Shown here piece after piece: positions 1-11,187 of a stretch of 64,000 nt of DNA. The position numbers were made by a program, and so were the translations under genes. The stretch spans positions 8,816,452 to 8,880,451 of the forward strand of contig CM070721.1 of assembly GCA_036346275.1 (NCBI GenBank), given 5' to 3'. Origin of the DNA: Otatea glauca (Eukaryota; Streptophyta; Magnoliopsida; Poales; Poaceae). Under the pieces are notes generated by a model, which had not been told where the DNA came from, ran no database searches, and worked only from the letters and a program-made list of their open reading frames with translations. Numbering within the stretch: the first letter of the stretch is position 1; the number at the start of each line of letters is the position of its first letter.

Positions 1-1079
1 TCGCTCCTCCCGCGACGCCTAGACCTCAGCTCGAAGGGACCGCAGCTCGGCTGCATGCTCGGCCTTGACGCGTTCCAAGTCGGCTAAGTACTCCTGGCGC
101 GTCCGGATTTCAGGGAGCATCCTTTGAAAGTATTCGAACTTCTGCTCGAAGCGCTCCCCTATTTTCTATAATCATCATGGGAAAAAGGTAAATACATGAC
201 AGAAGATGGACACAGGGGTATGGCAGGTGTAGTAGAATCCTTACCCGTGCTGCTCGCGCACAAGCCGCGGCATGGATATAAAAATCGTTCCTCTCCTTCT
301 CCTCCTCCTCCGGGTCATCTAGGAGCTTCAAGCCTTCGTCCTCATCGACCCATGCGGCTTCCGTTATTAGCCGAGGGCGAGCTGGGGCTGGTGGGACCCG
401 GCGGATCTCTTCGACCTCGGGGGACGAGCAGGAGGCCGACTCCGAAACAACGGGATTCGGCGCAGAAGCATGGGGGATAGGAGATGATGCCAGAGGCCTG
501 GGAGGCACCTCGGTATCCCTGGGGGCGGCTCCCTCAACCGAGGCGCGGGCTTCCTGGGGCTCAACCTCAGCAGGGGCCCCAGATGGTGTCCCGACAGGGA
601 CATCGAGCGAAGGATCCCTACGAAGAGAAATTGTCAACGAGTCTGCAGAGCGAGCTAAATAAGGGTCGGCAAAGCAATAAACCTGGCGGATTTCCTCATC
701 TTCATCGGGGGCTTCTTCCGAGCAGCCGGGCCGCCCCCGGAGAAACCACTCGGACCGCCGCCGAGTGGCGTCCTGGGCTTTTCTCGAAAGACCGAGTCCT
801 TCGGTTCAGGGCGAGTTTGAGCCATAGGATCACCGGGGAGAGGGGCCGAAGGCGCCGGAGCTCGAGCTGATGGGTCCTGAATCTTGGGACCGCCGGTTGG
901 CTGTCGGGTTCCCTTTCTTCGTGGCAGGGCTTCCTGCAGGAGATCTCGCTCGACGTTTCGGAGAACTGCCTATGCGAGTAGGCATTTCCGGGAGAGGAGC
1001 GACACTGAAGAATGCAATGCGATCCTGGAAATAAAGATTGAGTCAGAAGACCTTCAAAGAGTAAGTAAAGCATAATCAC
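1..1079 (-). CDS. Downstream exons of the antisense retroelement gene (partial)
   Basis: Continues the minus-strand gene that starts at 1979. The reading frame through about 600-300 is rich in Pro, Ser, Ala and Glu, and ends in an acidic stretch (EEEEKE). Near 1-140 the minus strand encodes a charged heptad-like segment (LERVKAEHAAELRSLRAEV) typical of the coiled-coil tail of these proteins; a stop codon follows that segment. A GTAGGTGAG splice-donor-like site near 1100 suggests that the upstream exon joins to sequence around 880, where a basic run (ARKKPPMKMRKSAR) is encoded. Several in-frame stops imply either introns or decay. Exon boundaries are inferred, and the gene runs off the left edge. 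Confidence 0.45.
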
Positions 1080-1979
1080 TCAGCCAAGCTCACCTACCTC
1101 AGGAGGAGGGCGTGAAGCGGTGAAAGACCTTGGGCACTTGGCGGAGGAAATGTCGACACTCGGGATGAAGAATTCTGCGACCCGAGCGTATATTTCTTCC
1201 TTCGACAGCTCGTCGGGCAGCTCGCGAGTCGGGTCGTCTTTCCCTTCATACGCGAATCCCAGATGAACCCTTTCCTTCAGCGGCTGGGTCCGGCGAGCCA
1301 CGAAATGGAGAGCCAGGCCCACCCCGGTGAGTCCGTCCTCCTTCAGCTTCCCGATCAGCACCAAGAGATCGGACACTTGATCCATGTCAGCAGAATTGGG
1401 GGTAGACACCCGGGAGATTGAAACGTTGGGACGGCGCCCGATGAAGGGAGGCAGAGCTGAATCGAGGTTGACACAGTAAAACCACTCCCGATGCCAGCCC
1501 TTGTTGGAAGTTTTGACAGGGATGGCGAAGTAATCCTTCTTCAGCCCCTCCCGCAGTTGAAATCCGGCTCCCCCAACAAACTTGGGGTCGCTTTTGGAAG
1601 GATAAGGTTTCAAAAGGTAAAGGTGGCGAAAAAGATCAAAATGGGGATTGATGCCCAGAAAAGCTTCACAAAGATGGACGAAAATAGAGATTTGTAGAAT
1701 AGAATTGGGATTCAAATTCACCAATTCAATGTCGTAGAAGAAGAGAAGGCCGCGGAGGAAAGTACTGACCGGGAGACCAAACCCGCGAGGGAAAAAGGAT
1801 TCAAAAACCACTACCTCTTTGGAGCGAGGGGTGGGGACGGATTCACCTGCGGCCGGACGGGCGGAGATCAAGGTTAGGTCCAGCATGATCCTGTTGTCTA
1901 CCATAGATTGCAGCTTCTCCTCGGTTGTCGTCGAGGTTGTCCAATCTTGCGACGAAGGCGGTGAAGAAGAGGAAGACAT
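1080..1979 (-). CDS. Antisense ORF protein with gypsy-type transposon domain (Transposase_28)
   Basis: About 300 residues. I start at the ATG at 1979 because the codons upstream have no ATG and the protein then opens MSSSSSPPSS, a usual low-complexity start for the family. The conserved core begins near residue 60 (VVVFESFFPRGFGLPVSTF) and runs through an FLGINPHFDLFRHLYLL region to a GWHREWFYC motif, which matches the plant family Pfam calls 'Putative gypsy type transposon' (PF04195). The molecular function is unknown. In Tat-lineage elements the gene lies antisense between pol and the 3' LTR, as here. The frame stops just after a splice-donor-like GAG/GTAGGTGAG, so the true protein probably continues in exons to the left. 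Confidence 0.65.
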   Translation of the reverse strand: MSSSSSPPSSQDWTTSTTTEEKLQSMVDNRIMLDLTLISARPAAGESVPTPRSKEVVVFESFFPRGFGLPVSTFLRGLLFFYDIELVNLNPNSILQISIFVHLCEAFLGINPHFDLFRHLYLLKPYPSKSDPKFVGGAGFQLREGLKKDYFAIPVKTSNKGWHREWFYCVNLDSALPPFIGRRPNVSISRVSTPNSADMDQVSDLLVLIGKLKEDGLTGVGLALHFVARRTQPLKERVHLGFAYEGKDDPTRELPDELSKEEIYARVAEFFIPSVDISSAKCPRSFTASRPPPEVGELG

Positions 1980-2015
1980 TTTTGTAGGGAAGTCGACGGC
2001 AGCACGAAGGAGCAA

Positions 2016-2522
2016 GAACGATGAAGGTTAGCCTTGGCGGCGAAGAGGTCGGGAAGACAAGGAAGTAAAATGAGAAAGGGCACAGTAGAGGAATGAACCG
2101 ACGGGCATCGTACGGCCTAACCTTTAAAAAAGGGAACAATAAGGTCTCCGCCGGATCGGCGGGAAAAAGACTGCGAAACGTCATGACCTTTCAGATTCCC
2201 CATAAATGACCTGCAGGCCTATCATTTCAACTTATGGAGTTCGACAGGATTTGACCAAATCGTATCGGAGCCACGACGCTCCCCACTATGGGACATTTTG
2301 CCCACTTGCCGTATTGAACGGGATGTGGACGACTTCCAACTTAGATAAAGACATGTCTTCTCGTGGTACGCCCCATGTTGGGCCGAAAGGTGGTTACCGC
2401 ACGATGGAATCATGTACCGCGGGTCGAGCCTAAACAGGCGTGAATCTAAGGGTGTGCCCCATGAGGGTCGTAAAAGCTGTGCATCGTGTCAAACGAGTAC
2501 GGACACCCTTCGGATGAAAAAC
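2016..2522. other. Non-coding internal part of the gypsy element
   Basis: Upstream region of the antisense gene, probably holding its promoter. No convincing TATA box or coding frame. Short plus-strand frames here have no recognisable similarity. Confidence 0.4.
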
Positions 2523-2776
2523 GTGATACGCTCCAAGAGAGCCTAAGCCATACCTGACATCAGTCGGGAAAGGGTATCACTCGGCCAAGAGCCACGTAAG
2601 CGTGATACGCTCCAAGAGATCCTAAGCCGTACCTGACATCAGTCGGGAAAGGATATCACTCGGCCAAGAGCCACGTAAAAGTGTTGCGCTCCAAGAGAGC
2701 CTAAGCCACATCCGACATCAGTCAGGAAAGGGTATCACTCGGCCAAGAGCCACGAAAGCATGATATACTCCAAGCT
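2523..2776 (+). repeat. 79-bp tandem repeat, about 3.2 copies
   Basis: Units begin at 2523, 2602, 2681 and 2760, each 79 bp after the last. Each carries GCTCCAAGAGAGCCTAAGCC, then a CATCAGTCGGGAAAGG core, and ends CTCGGCCAAGAGCCACG. Divergence between units is modest. Tandem repeats in the untranslated region near the 3' LTR are common in Tat-lineage gypsy elements. Confidence 0.9.
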
Positions 2777-3120
2777 AAACCCAAGTTATGACCAGCTCCC
2801 GTCGGATGTAGGCGCTATTCATCCATGAGCCCAAAAAGATCCTGCCGGATCTAAGGTATGTCCTGCGCCAGGCGGGCCTGGGTGTCGATCGACCAGAGGT
2901 CACGATAATTCAAGTACGACACGATCTGCGCTTGACCTAGGATGTGCCTTACGTCGGTTGGATGCGAATGTCGTGCCATATACGCTTTGAAGGATCTCAA
3001 GCAAAGTCCAAGCTATGTCGGAAGATAATCATGGAAAACATTCTGGAAGGTACTTTAAAATCATATATATATATAATTCCCAGGCATTATGCCTGGGAAA
3101 GTATTACATTGCAGGAAGGC
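2777..3120. other. Internal non-coding sequence of the gypsy element
   Basis: No gene seen. Contains a small (AT)n run near 3064-3074 and an inverted-looking pair CCAGGCATTATGCCTGG at about 3080. Confidence 0.4.
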
Positions 3121-3282
3121 CTAAACTTCACCCCGACGCACACGACCCAGTGCCTCCACGAGGGCTTCCCTGGCTCTGTAGAGGACAGGAAAAATCTCGA
3201 GGAAGGCGTCGACGGCGGCACGGTCGAGGGCGCGGGCGTTCTCCTCTATCAATTCACCAAGAAGAAGTTCGAACAGCTCCAT
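3121..3282 (-). CDS. Small antisense ORF, 53 residues, unknown function
   Basis: Opens with ATG at 3282 (MELFELLLGELIEENARALD) and stops at 3121. The peptide is leucine- and glutamate-rich, predicted helical, and ends in a basic VRRGEV. Base composition and codon use resemble the antisense gene to its left, and it sits in the same orientation between the tandem repeats and the polypurine tract. I suspect a second short antisense protein of the Tat-type element, or an exon of the main antisense gene. No domain is recognised, and a chance frame in GC-rich sequence is possible. Confidence 0.4.
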   Translation of the reverse strand: MELFELLLGELIEENARALDRAAVDAFLEIFPVLYRAREALVEALGRVRRGEV

Positions 3283-3845
3283 TCTTCATCAAGCCTGATC
3301 TCTCGCACGCTCATGCTCTCCTCCTTCTTCTCGCCATGAAGAAAATAGAATCTTGAAGCGAGAAGGTGGAGAACTAGGCGGGAAGGGATAATTTCTGCGA
3401 ACGTTGGTTCACCTTTTATAGCCGACACATCAGGGATGAAATGAATGCCCCAGAAGCAGAAGGAATTTGGAGTTAATATGATTTCAAAAGTCGAAGAGTT
3501 TTTTAAATAAACGAGAAGACACGAGAGGAACAAGACCGCCTCGAAGACTGTTCGGGGATACTTACGAGAAAAGGTAATAAGAATTTCGCCTCGGGCAGGA
3601 AAAGGGATTAAACTCGCGTCTGGAACAAAGGACAAATCCGCGAGGTTGTCCACAGCAAGTCCGTTTGACAGAGAATTATATTCAGTTAAAGCAAAAATCA
3701 AGGGTTATATTCGAGTCCTTCATAATCCACCCGCCACGAGAAGAAACCTTCAAATCCAATGAAGAGACCAGTCGGAGGATCATACAACGAGTTCAAGACG
3801 ATGATTCAAGTTGGAACCTAGCTGGAAGCATAGCAATTGGATCAT

Positions 3846-3863
3846 GAATCACTCGGGGGCTAT
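3846..3863 (+). other. Polypurine tract before the 3' LTR
   Basis: Purine-rich ACTCGGGGGC followed by TAT and then the LTR start TGTGGAATA. This is the expected site for plus-strand primer formation. Confidence 0.6.
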
Positions 3864-4405
3864 TGTGGAATATATGAAACCAGGTATCTCCATGATCGGC
3901 CCAACATCACCTGAAGAGAAGGCAGGCCCAAAGGCTATGCCCCGCGACAAGCTTTGCTGCTGTATGGAAGGGGGGCGCATCCTATGGACAGTTACATGAA
4001 TTAGGATATAAAAGATACAGTTGTAATCTGAGTCATTAATAGGGTAGATAAAGATGTAAACTCTATCCTGTAAATCGACTAGAATCTTGTAACCGATCGG
4101 AATCTCCTAACCGATCAGGACTTTGTAAACCGCCCCACCCCCAGTATGTAAGAGAGAGGGCGGGCAACGCCATAGGCATCGAAACATCCAGTCATCCTAG
4201 CTTAGAGCTCCACATATCACCCAGAGCACATAGCGCTTTGAGCAACCCCCGATCCAAGAGATCCATATAATTCCAGCACACAGGATTAGGGTATTACCTC
4301 CATTGGTGAGGGCCTGAACCTGTATAATTCCCTGTCTTGTGTGACCTTCGAGTTTGAGATCGAGCGCCTACCCCATAAATCCATTGCCGACTACAAAAGT
4401 CGACA
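3864..4405 (+). repeat. 3' LTR of the Tat-like gypsy element
   Basis: Begins TGTGGAATATATGAAACC after the polypurine tract and most plausibly ends AAAAGTCGACA (TG...CA). A TATA box (GGATATAAAAG) lies near 4002-4012. No second LTR is in the window, so length (about 542 bp) and the 3' edge rest on the termini alone. Confidence 0.6.
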
Positions 4406-4606
4406 CTTTGCTTCTCCTGTGCTATGTATATATATACTCTGAATTGTATGAATACATTGTATAATTAGCTTCCGCTTTAATAAAATGATGTATGGTTGTG
4501 ATTCCAATTGTTGTAAATGTGCGTACTAGCTACTAATCATGGGACTAGTACTGAATGCACATTAGATTTCCATTTTTGCATTTATGTAAAAATGGGGGTC
4601 GTTACA
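4406..4606 (+). repeat. Last 200 bp of a long Ty3/gypsy LTR (copy A)
   Basis: Shares with 46580-46721 the series TTCCGCT...TTAATAAA, GTGCGTACTAGC, ACTAGTAC, and the end AATGGGGG...GTTACA. The same family ends the solo LTR at 46721 and, reversed, the LTR at 58468. It is cut on its left by the Tat-like element. Confidence 0.75.
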
Positions 4607-5167
4607 TTATAGAAAGACTCAAAGTTATATTAACAAATTTAATGCTGAAAAGAAATCTAAAATAGTGAAGAATGACTATGAACATGTATAATGTCAGAAT
4701 TAATTAAATTTGTAAAAATGAGATTTCATGATGAGAATTTTACTAAACCATAAATAGTACCAATTGAAGTGGCCTACAAATTTTAAGAAAAATATAACCT
4801 CATTGGATATATTTAGAAAATCAAAAATAGAAACTGCAATAAATCAATAATAACAATGTCAGCATTTTATCAAATCAAATATGATTGATCAACATATGAA
4901 ATTTTTATGGTAGCTCCTATAAACCATTATTATCACAAATAAAAAGTTTCATATAAAATAAATCTCATCTGGAACCTCATAAAAATCAAAAATTGAAAAA
5001 GGAAAATCAAGACAGTGTCATTGTCATAATTTTTAAATTTTCACACATATAATTTTGATCTGAATTTTTTTTCCAGATGATAAACATGATCTAATGTTCT
5101 CCCTAAAAATTTTAGACATGATTTGTTGCCTCATTTAATGCGTTAAACCTTGACTATCTAGAGGGGA
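4607..5167. other. AT-rich intergenic sequence
   Basis: No gene. Contains motifs such as ATGAAATTTTTATGGTAGCTCC that recur in other AT-rich repeat blocks of this window, so it is probably degraded repeat DNA. Confidence 0.5.
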
Positions 5168-5182
5168 TACTACTACAGGATT

Positions 5183-5530
5183 GTACATCAGAATCAGTTC
5201 TTTTTTGTCATTACAGTCAGTTCAAGTGACGATAGAAAGTCTTTAGATAGTGATGAGGAGTTATCACAGTTGGTTTTGGCCCAATTGTGATAGAGCCTCA
5301 TCACAATCGATTTTTACAGAGAACCGATTCTATGACCTTTCCACATAAGAACCGATTCTGACGACATCATCATCACAATCAGCCTTCAAAGAATCAATTG
5401 TGATGAGGCTTCATCAGAATCGGTCCCACATAAGAACCGATTCTGATGATGTTGTTATCGGAATCGATTCCACATAAGAACCGATTCTGGAATCGATTCT
5501 GATGACCCTCATAGGGGTGTGCCATTTTTG
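5183..5530. repeat. CACTA subterminal repeat array
   Basis: Repeated inverted and direct copies of ACATAAGAACCGATTCTGA and its reverse complement, at least six in 350 bp. In this superfamily such motifs are the binding sites of the TNPA protein. Confidence 0.75.
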
Positions 5531-5767
5531 GATATTCTCCAAAATAGCACAAATTAACGCATATATATCACATTCGCAGTACAGAACACAAAATGCACAT
5601 ATCACATTCACAGAACACAAACACTTTAATTACAACACATATATCACATTCGATCACAATATACAACACAAACATGCTTAACAATCAATACACATGCATA
5701 TATATCATATTGACATATATAATTAATATTGTTTATATATGGACTAGTAGGACGCTTCATGATCTCT

Positions 5768-8700
5768 AAACCTACCATCCTTCAATATAACTTCCAACCA
5801 CTACCACTGGCGTAGGTGGTCTCGTAAATTGTTGAGTGCTTTGCTGTCTAAGCTCTTTTGGGGGATATTGATCTTCTGCAAAACAGAAATGAGTGTACTA
5901 ATTGAAGTTTCGAAATTTGTATGTAAAAGGCCAAGTATATTATTATGCATGTACATATACCTTAGGAAAAAGGTGTGAGCTGCCGACCATGACCAGCATA
6001 TGCTGTATGACATAAAAGCCGCACAGGTCATCACTACCCTGTTGATGACACTGTGAAGAGAGAAAAAGAAATTAACACATGAACATTAGATGTCAGAAAA
6101 ATTAATCGTATATATGCTAGGAACTTGTACCTTGAATCACTTATACTCCAGCGTCTTACCCTTTTTGTCATCGTGTGACCCTCCTTCATCGACGTAGTCC
6201 GAGAAACCCCTACATATATTGGAGAGATGCCATTGAGTCAAAAAAATAAACGTAGTTAAATTCAGAAAGTGTTAGGTTACAGTAATGTACTTACTTCTGC
6301 AAAGGAGGCTTGATCGCGTAGGCCATTGGTCTCTTCTCAATCATGTTAAAAGTGTAGATTGTTTTCACTCGAAACGAGGAAGAGTAGAACCCAATGGTTG
6401 CTTATTAAATGGAATGTAGTGCAAGGAAATAAGTTCGTATACGGTTTAAGTGCGTACAGGTAATTAAAGGGTAAACTACTACTTATTCCTCGTGGTACGG
6501 TAATTCAACGAAGTCCTTCGACTCAGCATACAATGCCCCTTTGATGTAGCCGGCAACGAACACCAGTTGAAGCCTAGCCATAGCCGTGGACACAAGCTTG
6601 GAGTCGACGAACGCAACTTGATTTTGATTCATCACGACTCGCTGTCTCATTGCCCTGCAACTCATGTTGAATGTTAGAAAACATGATGCGAAATCTTATA
6701 AGAGTCATCAGCTCATGTTGTATGGTGTGATACTCACAGTGTCTAGGATCGTAAAGTAGAAATATCAACGGCAATTAGTTGGAATACACGGAACAAATTC
6801 TCAAAACTAACGGGGAATGCCCCATTCTTATCACGGTGGAAATGTACCCATTTATACATCACATTGAAATCGACTCGATGCTCTTCCTCATTCACCTTAT
6901 TAATGTACCATCCATGGAGCATGCGAGTCCACCTGCCTAAATCATTCAGTTCGTTGGATGCAATCAGGGGCTTTCCATGTACGTAAGCCTTAGAATCACA
7001 AGGGGTGTCTGTGGCTTGTGATGACTTTTCTTTTTGGCCGAAGGAGTAGGTCGGGGCAGTGGGCTTTTCAAGTACCTCAAGGGGCGATATGGCCTCTGTC
7101 AACTTTGCCTTCTTAGTGGAAAGAGTCTCCGAGGCCTCCTGTGGTTCTATGGGTGTCGTGCTTGTCCCTTTACATGTCAGCTCTACACTCTTGTAGGACT
7201 CATCACGGTGGTGGGAGCAGAAACAGGAGCAGACGCAGGTACAGTAGGAACCTACAAAGCACGCGCATATTTAACTTATTGCAGTACTACTGGAATGGTA
7301 GAGAAGACATGGGGGATTTTTACGTTGACCAGTATGACACCCGTCATGGGCTGCTTGATGAACGACATGCATGCTTGCCCGAGAGCGGTGATATCTTCGT
7401 TGGTGGGAACTCGAGCACATGTGATAAGAAATCTTCATAGACATAGTCCACTTGCACCCTCATGTAGCCCTTCCCCAAAGGCTGACCATGCATAGTGTCA
7501 GTTTCCTTGCATGGAAATGCAACCCTGCGTGTAGCCTCGACAGGAAATTCATCCTCTGTCAGGGTGGTGAGCTGGCACTTGGCAGACACCTGGAAGAAGT
7601 GCGTAATTTGAGGAAAAACATTGTGAGAATTACACTCGTAGATTTAAGTCAGAAAAATTAATTATTACCTTCCACTGGGGACCGGTCTTATCATTTTTGG
7701 AACTGTAGCTGCTGGGTTAGGGCACAGGCTTCTCTACGAGAGGCGAGGGATTTGGCTCTGACTCTGGGAAATTATCACCACCATCTCGGTCCTCAAGCGC
7801 TCCTCACGTGTCATCATCTCCACCCTTATCACCTTCTCATGTGCCCTCATCTCCTTCTTGATCTCCTCCATCAGCTGCTCCTTGAGCATGTCCTTGAGGC
7901 GCTTCACACGTGCCTCTCATGATCTTGATCTAGCACTCACAATGTCATCTTGGAAGTAGGACTTCTTTGTGTGCCCTGCCCCTACGGCAAGCACCAAGCC
8001 CTTATGGTTGGGCTTCCCAATTGCAGACGACAGGATGTCCTTCGACCCTTGGCTCTAAAAGGTCCCCTGCTCTTTCCGCTAGCTTACCTCCTCCTGCAAT
8101 AAGCAAGTATGAATTAGATCTAAAATACAACAAGTTGGGTCAACTGCGATGTACTAAGTTAGATGTCTTACGATGGTGGAGACGACGTATGTGGTAGCGG
8201 GGTTTGCAACTACAACCTGCCGTCGACGGTTTTCTTTGTCCTCGCTAATACCCAGTCACGTGCCTGCTCCTCACATATGTGGGAGTAAGGCATCACCGTC
8301 CCGGAGTTCGCGCACTCCTCGGCTAGTCGCACCCACTCTCCCTTCTTCCCCTCACAGCTGCCTGAACCGAGGTGGTGCGGATGCGTGTTCTGCCTCTAGA
8401 TAGTGGTGTTTCTCTCTCTCAGCTGCTCCACCTCGAGCGTAGTCTTCATCGTCGTGAACTCATCCCAAACATCAGGAGTCACGAACGGATATCTCTCGAA
8501 TGGTGTGCAGCCTTTCAGCATGTATTCATTATGCATGAGGGCCCTAAAGTGCCTCAAGGCCACACCCATCCTCTTCAAGACATACCGTCTCGCATTGATT
8601 TCATCTTCATCTTCTATAATCCATTTGCTCTTAACCTCGTCCCACAGCCGATTTTTTTGCTCGGCACTGACTTCTTTTCTCCAATCCTTAACCGTTATGG

Positions 8701-8991
8701 GCACTCTCTCCCTCACCAATTGGCCAAGAAATGATCGGTATTGCCTCTTGTACTTGGGAGGACTTGTGCACACCCCTGTGGTATTGAAATAGAGAACTTG
8801 CGGCGTTCTCCCTGTGGCCCCTTTGTTTGGTCCTCGGGCCTTCCTCACCTTACTCGGCGCCTCAACATTTGGAACTTAGCTCGGCTCAACATTTGAACCT
8901 TAGGTCAACCCCTTAGCAACACCTTCTACTTTGTCTGGCGATGAGCCGATCCTCTCTAATTGTGACAATTCGAATATGTGTATATCTGACA
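5768..8991 (-). pseudogene. TNPA-like protein fused to Ulp1-type cysteine protease (decayed)
   Basis: Starts at ATG 8991 (MSDIHIFELSQLERI). An N-terminal block at 8848-8396 carries YKRQYRSFLGQLVRERVP and RYPFVTPDVWDEF, typical of plant En/Spm TNPA proteins. A charged coiled coil lies at about 7930-7800 and a conserved TRRVAFPCKETDTMHGQPLG block near 7540-7470. The C-terminal half is a Ulp1 (C48) protease-like domain: an HWVLL segment near 6400 and the nucleophile motif DDLCGFYVIQHM at about 6030-5990. Introns are visible (acceptor TATGTAG near 6210, donor GTACAAG near 6130). Stops occur in exon sequence (for example TGG to TGA near 6140), so it is non-functional. Ulp1 domains are known cargo of grass CACTA elements. 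Confidence 0.65.
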
Positions 8992-9229
8992 TGGTCATAT
9001 ATGTAACTTGAGAGAGCAATTCATAGATATTATGTAGGCTACACAAAGAATCATGTAAAGTAATAGATTAATGAATGATGTTAAAGAAAAGTCTATCTAT
9101 TGACCAACTAAGCATGTACGAACAATAACTCCTAATCTCTAAATAGGTTTGGTCCTAATCCCATTTGAGGATATGTGGTTCAGACAAGTTCCTAAGTTGT
9201 TGTACAACTCTAGAGAAAATTTCGGCAGC
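8992..9229. other. Region upstream of the CACTA gene, unassigned
   Basis: Moderately AT-rich; presumed 5' leader or promoter of the minus-strand gene. No terminus found. Confidence 0.3.
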
Positions 9230-10536
9230 ATTTGACTTGTTTTACTAAATTTAACTGTATTTGGCCCAATAACCCATAAAAAGTCATCTTTCATGAAAAT
9301 TTGTTGAAAAACTAAATTTTTGAAATATTTTAAAATTTGGCATAAACGCTTTTAGATTTTTATAAAATTGTAAAAATTTGATCGTACTTTAAAAAATTTA
9401 TAGTACTTTCTTTATAAGTGTAGGATCATACAGAAAAAGGTTCAAAATAATTGAAATTTATTTGTTATCTTTAAAAAATTAAAATAGAATAAACATAACT
9501 GAGATAGTAACATTGTCAGAATTTTGTAAATTCGTTTGAGAGTGATCATGATCCAAAATTTTTGAGAGAGCTTAAACATTGCCTAGTAACCCATGTCTAA
9601 AATGTTCAAAAATTTAAACTTTATTTGTTTGCTCAATCAAATCTATAGATGCATTGAACTTCATTTGTTATCTTTCAAAAATCAAAAACATAAGGAACAC
9701 AAATGGTACAGAACTATTGTAAGAATTTTATAATTTTACTGTTGTGTGATAATGATCCAAAATTTTTATGAGATCTTAATAATTTCCTCAGAACCCTTCT
9801 GTAAAAGTTTCAAAAATTCTAACCCTATTTGGGTCACTCAACCAAATCTATGTATTGATCGTGAGGCTTTCATCAGGATGTAGCACTACCAGAATTTTTG
9901 AAAATTATTGAAGTTTGATCATCATCTAAAAATTTTCTATAAATATTGATGATATTTTAAGACTATCCAAAAAAATTCAAAATTTTCTAAAGTGATTTGA
10001 ACCATTTTTCATTTGGTTGAAATTTACTCGTAAGGCTTTTATCATCATAGTAGCACTATCCAAATTTTTAAAAATTCTTGAAGCGTTATCATCATCTGAA
10101 AATTTTATAGAAACATTAGTGATGCATAAGAACTATGAAAAAAATTAAAAAATTTCTAACATGGTATGTTCTATTTTTCATTCGGTTCAAATTTGCTAGT
10201 CAACATTTTATCAGGATAGTAGCACTCTTTGAATTTTTAAAAATTTGTTAGACTTGACAATCATCTAAAATTTTTATGAGAACATTACTGATATATCAGA
10301 ACCCTCCACAAAAATTTCAAAATATTTGAACATCGATTGGACAATTTTTTGTTTAGTTCAATTTCACTGAAATATCGGCAAATCTCGTCGAGATTTCAGC
10401 AATTCCGGGCAAAATCTCGGGAATTTCTGTGTTGAATTTTTTTGTATTTTGTCTAAAATTTATCTAAAATTCTGAGATCTCGATAAAATTTCGGATTCCG
10501 GCTACCTCCGAGAATTGAACCAAAAAGGAGATCCGA
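9230..10536 (+). repeat. AT-rich element with about 170-bp diverged tandem repeats (family Y)
   Basis: The phrase TAGCACT recurs at 9881, 10051 and 10220 (spacing about 170 bp). Each is followed by ATTTTTAAAAATT, a TCATCATCTGAAAATTTT block, ATTAGTGAT and CATTCGGTTCAAATTT. The right side turns into AAATCTCG/AAATTTCGG-rich sequence. The same arrangement in reverse orientation is found at 49556-50680. No coding capacity; probably a non-autonomous transposable element, superfamily unknown. Confidence 0.6.
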
Positions 10537-10544
10537 ATCCTTGG

Positions 10545-11187
10545 TAAGGGTGAAAACAGGTCGGATACGGCGGATATTGCTCTTCCCATATCCTAACCCA
10601 TATTTTTTTCGGATTCAAAACCGAATACGGGCTAACCGGATACGGATACGAATTCGGGTTATTCGGGATACGGATACGGGACGGATATATGATGGATTCG
10701 GGTCGGAAACGGATAAAGATATACAGATAATGCACACATATATAGAGTAATATATATTGAATTAAAACCATACGAGTACATGATTATAGTAACAAATTAT
10801 ATATCAATTAAATTCAACAAACATCGTAGAAAGAATATGCTATTTGAGAATCAATATAACCAACTATTTGTTAATATAAATGGGCTGATATGGGAAAAAT
10901 GATGAAAATGGGCTGGGCCTTACTGATATCCGAATAGTAAAATCCGAATATCCGATCCGATATTCGAATAGGAAAAATCTGGATATCCGAATAGAAAAAA
11001 TCCAAATATCCGGATCTCGTCCCGTATTTACCGGATATTGGATGCTCCGGCTCCGATCCCGAATCCGGATTCAAGTATCCGGATCCGGTCCCGGATCCGA
11101 CTGGATAGTAAAATCCGATCCCGGATCCGATCCCGACCAGATCCAATCCCGAATCGGACGGGAATATCCGACCCATTTTCATCCCTA
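10545..11187. mobile_element. Non-autonomous hAT-like element
   Basis: Ends are TAAGGGTGAAAACAGGTCGG on the left and, in reverse complement, TAGGGATGAAAATGGGTCGG on the right. Flanking 8-mers ATCCTTGG (10537-10544) and GTCCCTGG (11188-11195) match at 6 of 8 positions, fitting an old 8-bp hAT duplication. Both arms are filled with CGGATACGGATA and GGATATCCG repeats. No transposase. Confidence 0.75.

Larger units (their letters stand above)
1..4405 (+). mobile_element. 3' end of a Ty3/gypsy element, Tat-lineage-like
   Basis: Seen in order: a minus-strand gene with the plant 'putative gypsy type transposon' (Transposase_28) domain, 79-bp tandem repeats, a small minus-strand ORF, a purine-rich tract ending CGGGGGC, and an LTR-like block with TATAAAAG. 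An antisense gene plus tandem repeats between pol and the 3' LTR is the known layout of Tat-lineage elements such as maize Grande and rice RIRE2. The element therefore reads on the plus strand, with gag-pol and the 5' LTR lying left of the window. Its 3' edge abuts the last 200 bp of a different, longer gypsy LTR, so it was probably inserted into that LTR. Lineage is inferred; no reverse transcriptase is visible here. Confidence 0.7.
5168..9000 (-). mobile_element. Partial CACTA element (left end plus TNPA-Ulp1 gene)
   Basis: The left end reads TACTACTACAGGATT, a one-base variant of the CACTACTACAGGA terminus. It is followed by an array of AGAATCGGTTCTTATGTGG-type direct and inverted repeats, as in CACTA subterminal regions. 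Behind it lies a decayed TNPA-Ulp1 gene on the minus strand. No TNP2 transposase and no second terminus are visible; the element seems to end near 9000-9230, where unrelated AT-rich repeats start. Confidence 0.7.

Noticed and set aside
2523..2776. Regularly spaced repeat considered as a CRISPR array
   Set aside because: Units are contiguous tandem repeats without spacers, and the DNA is plant nuclear.
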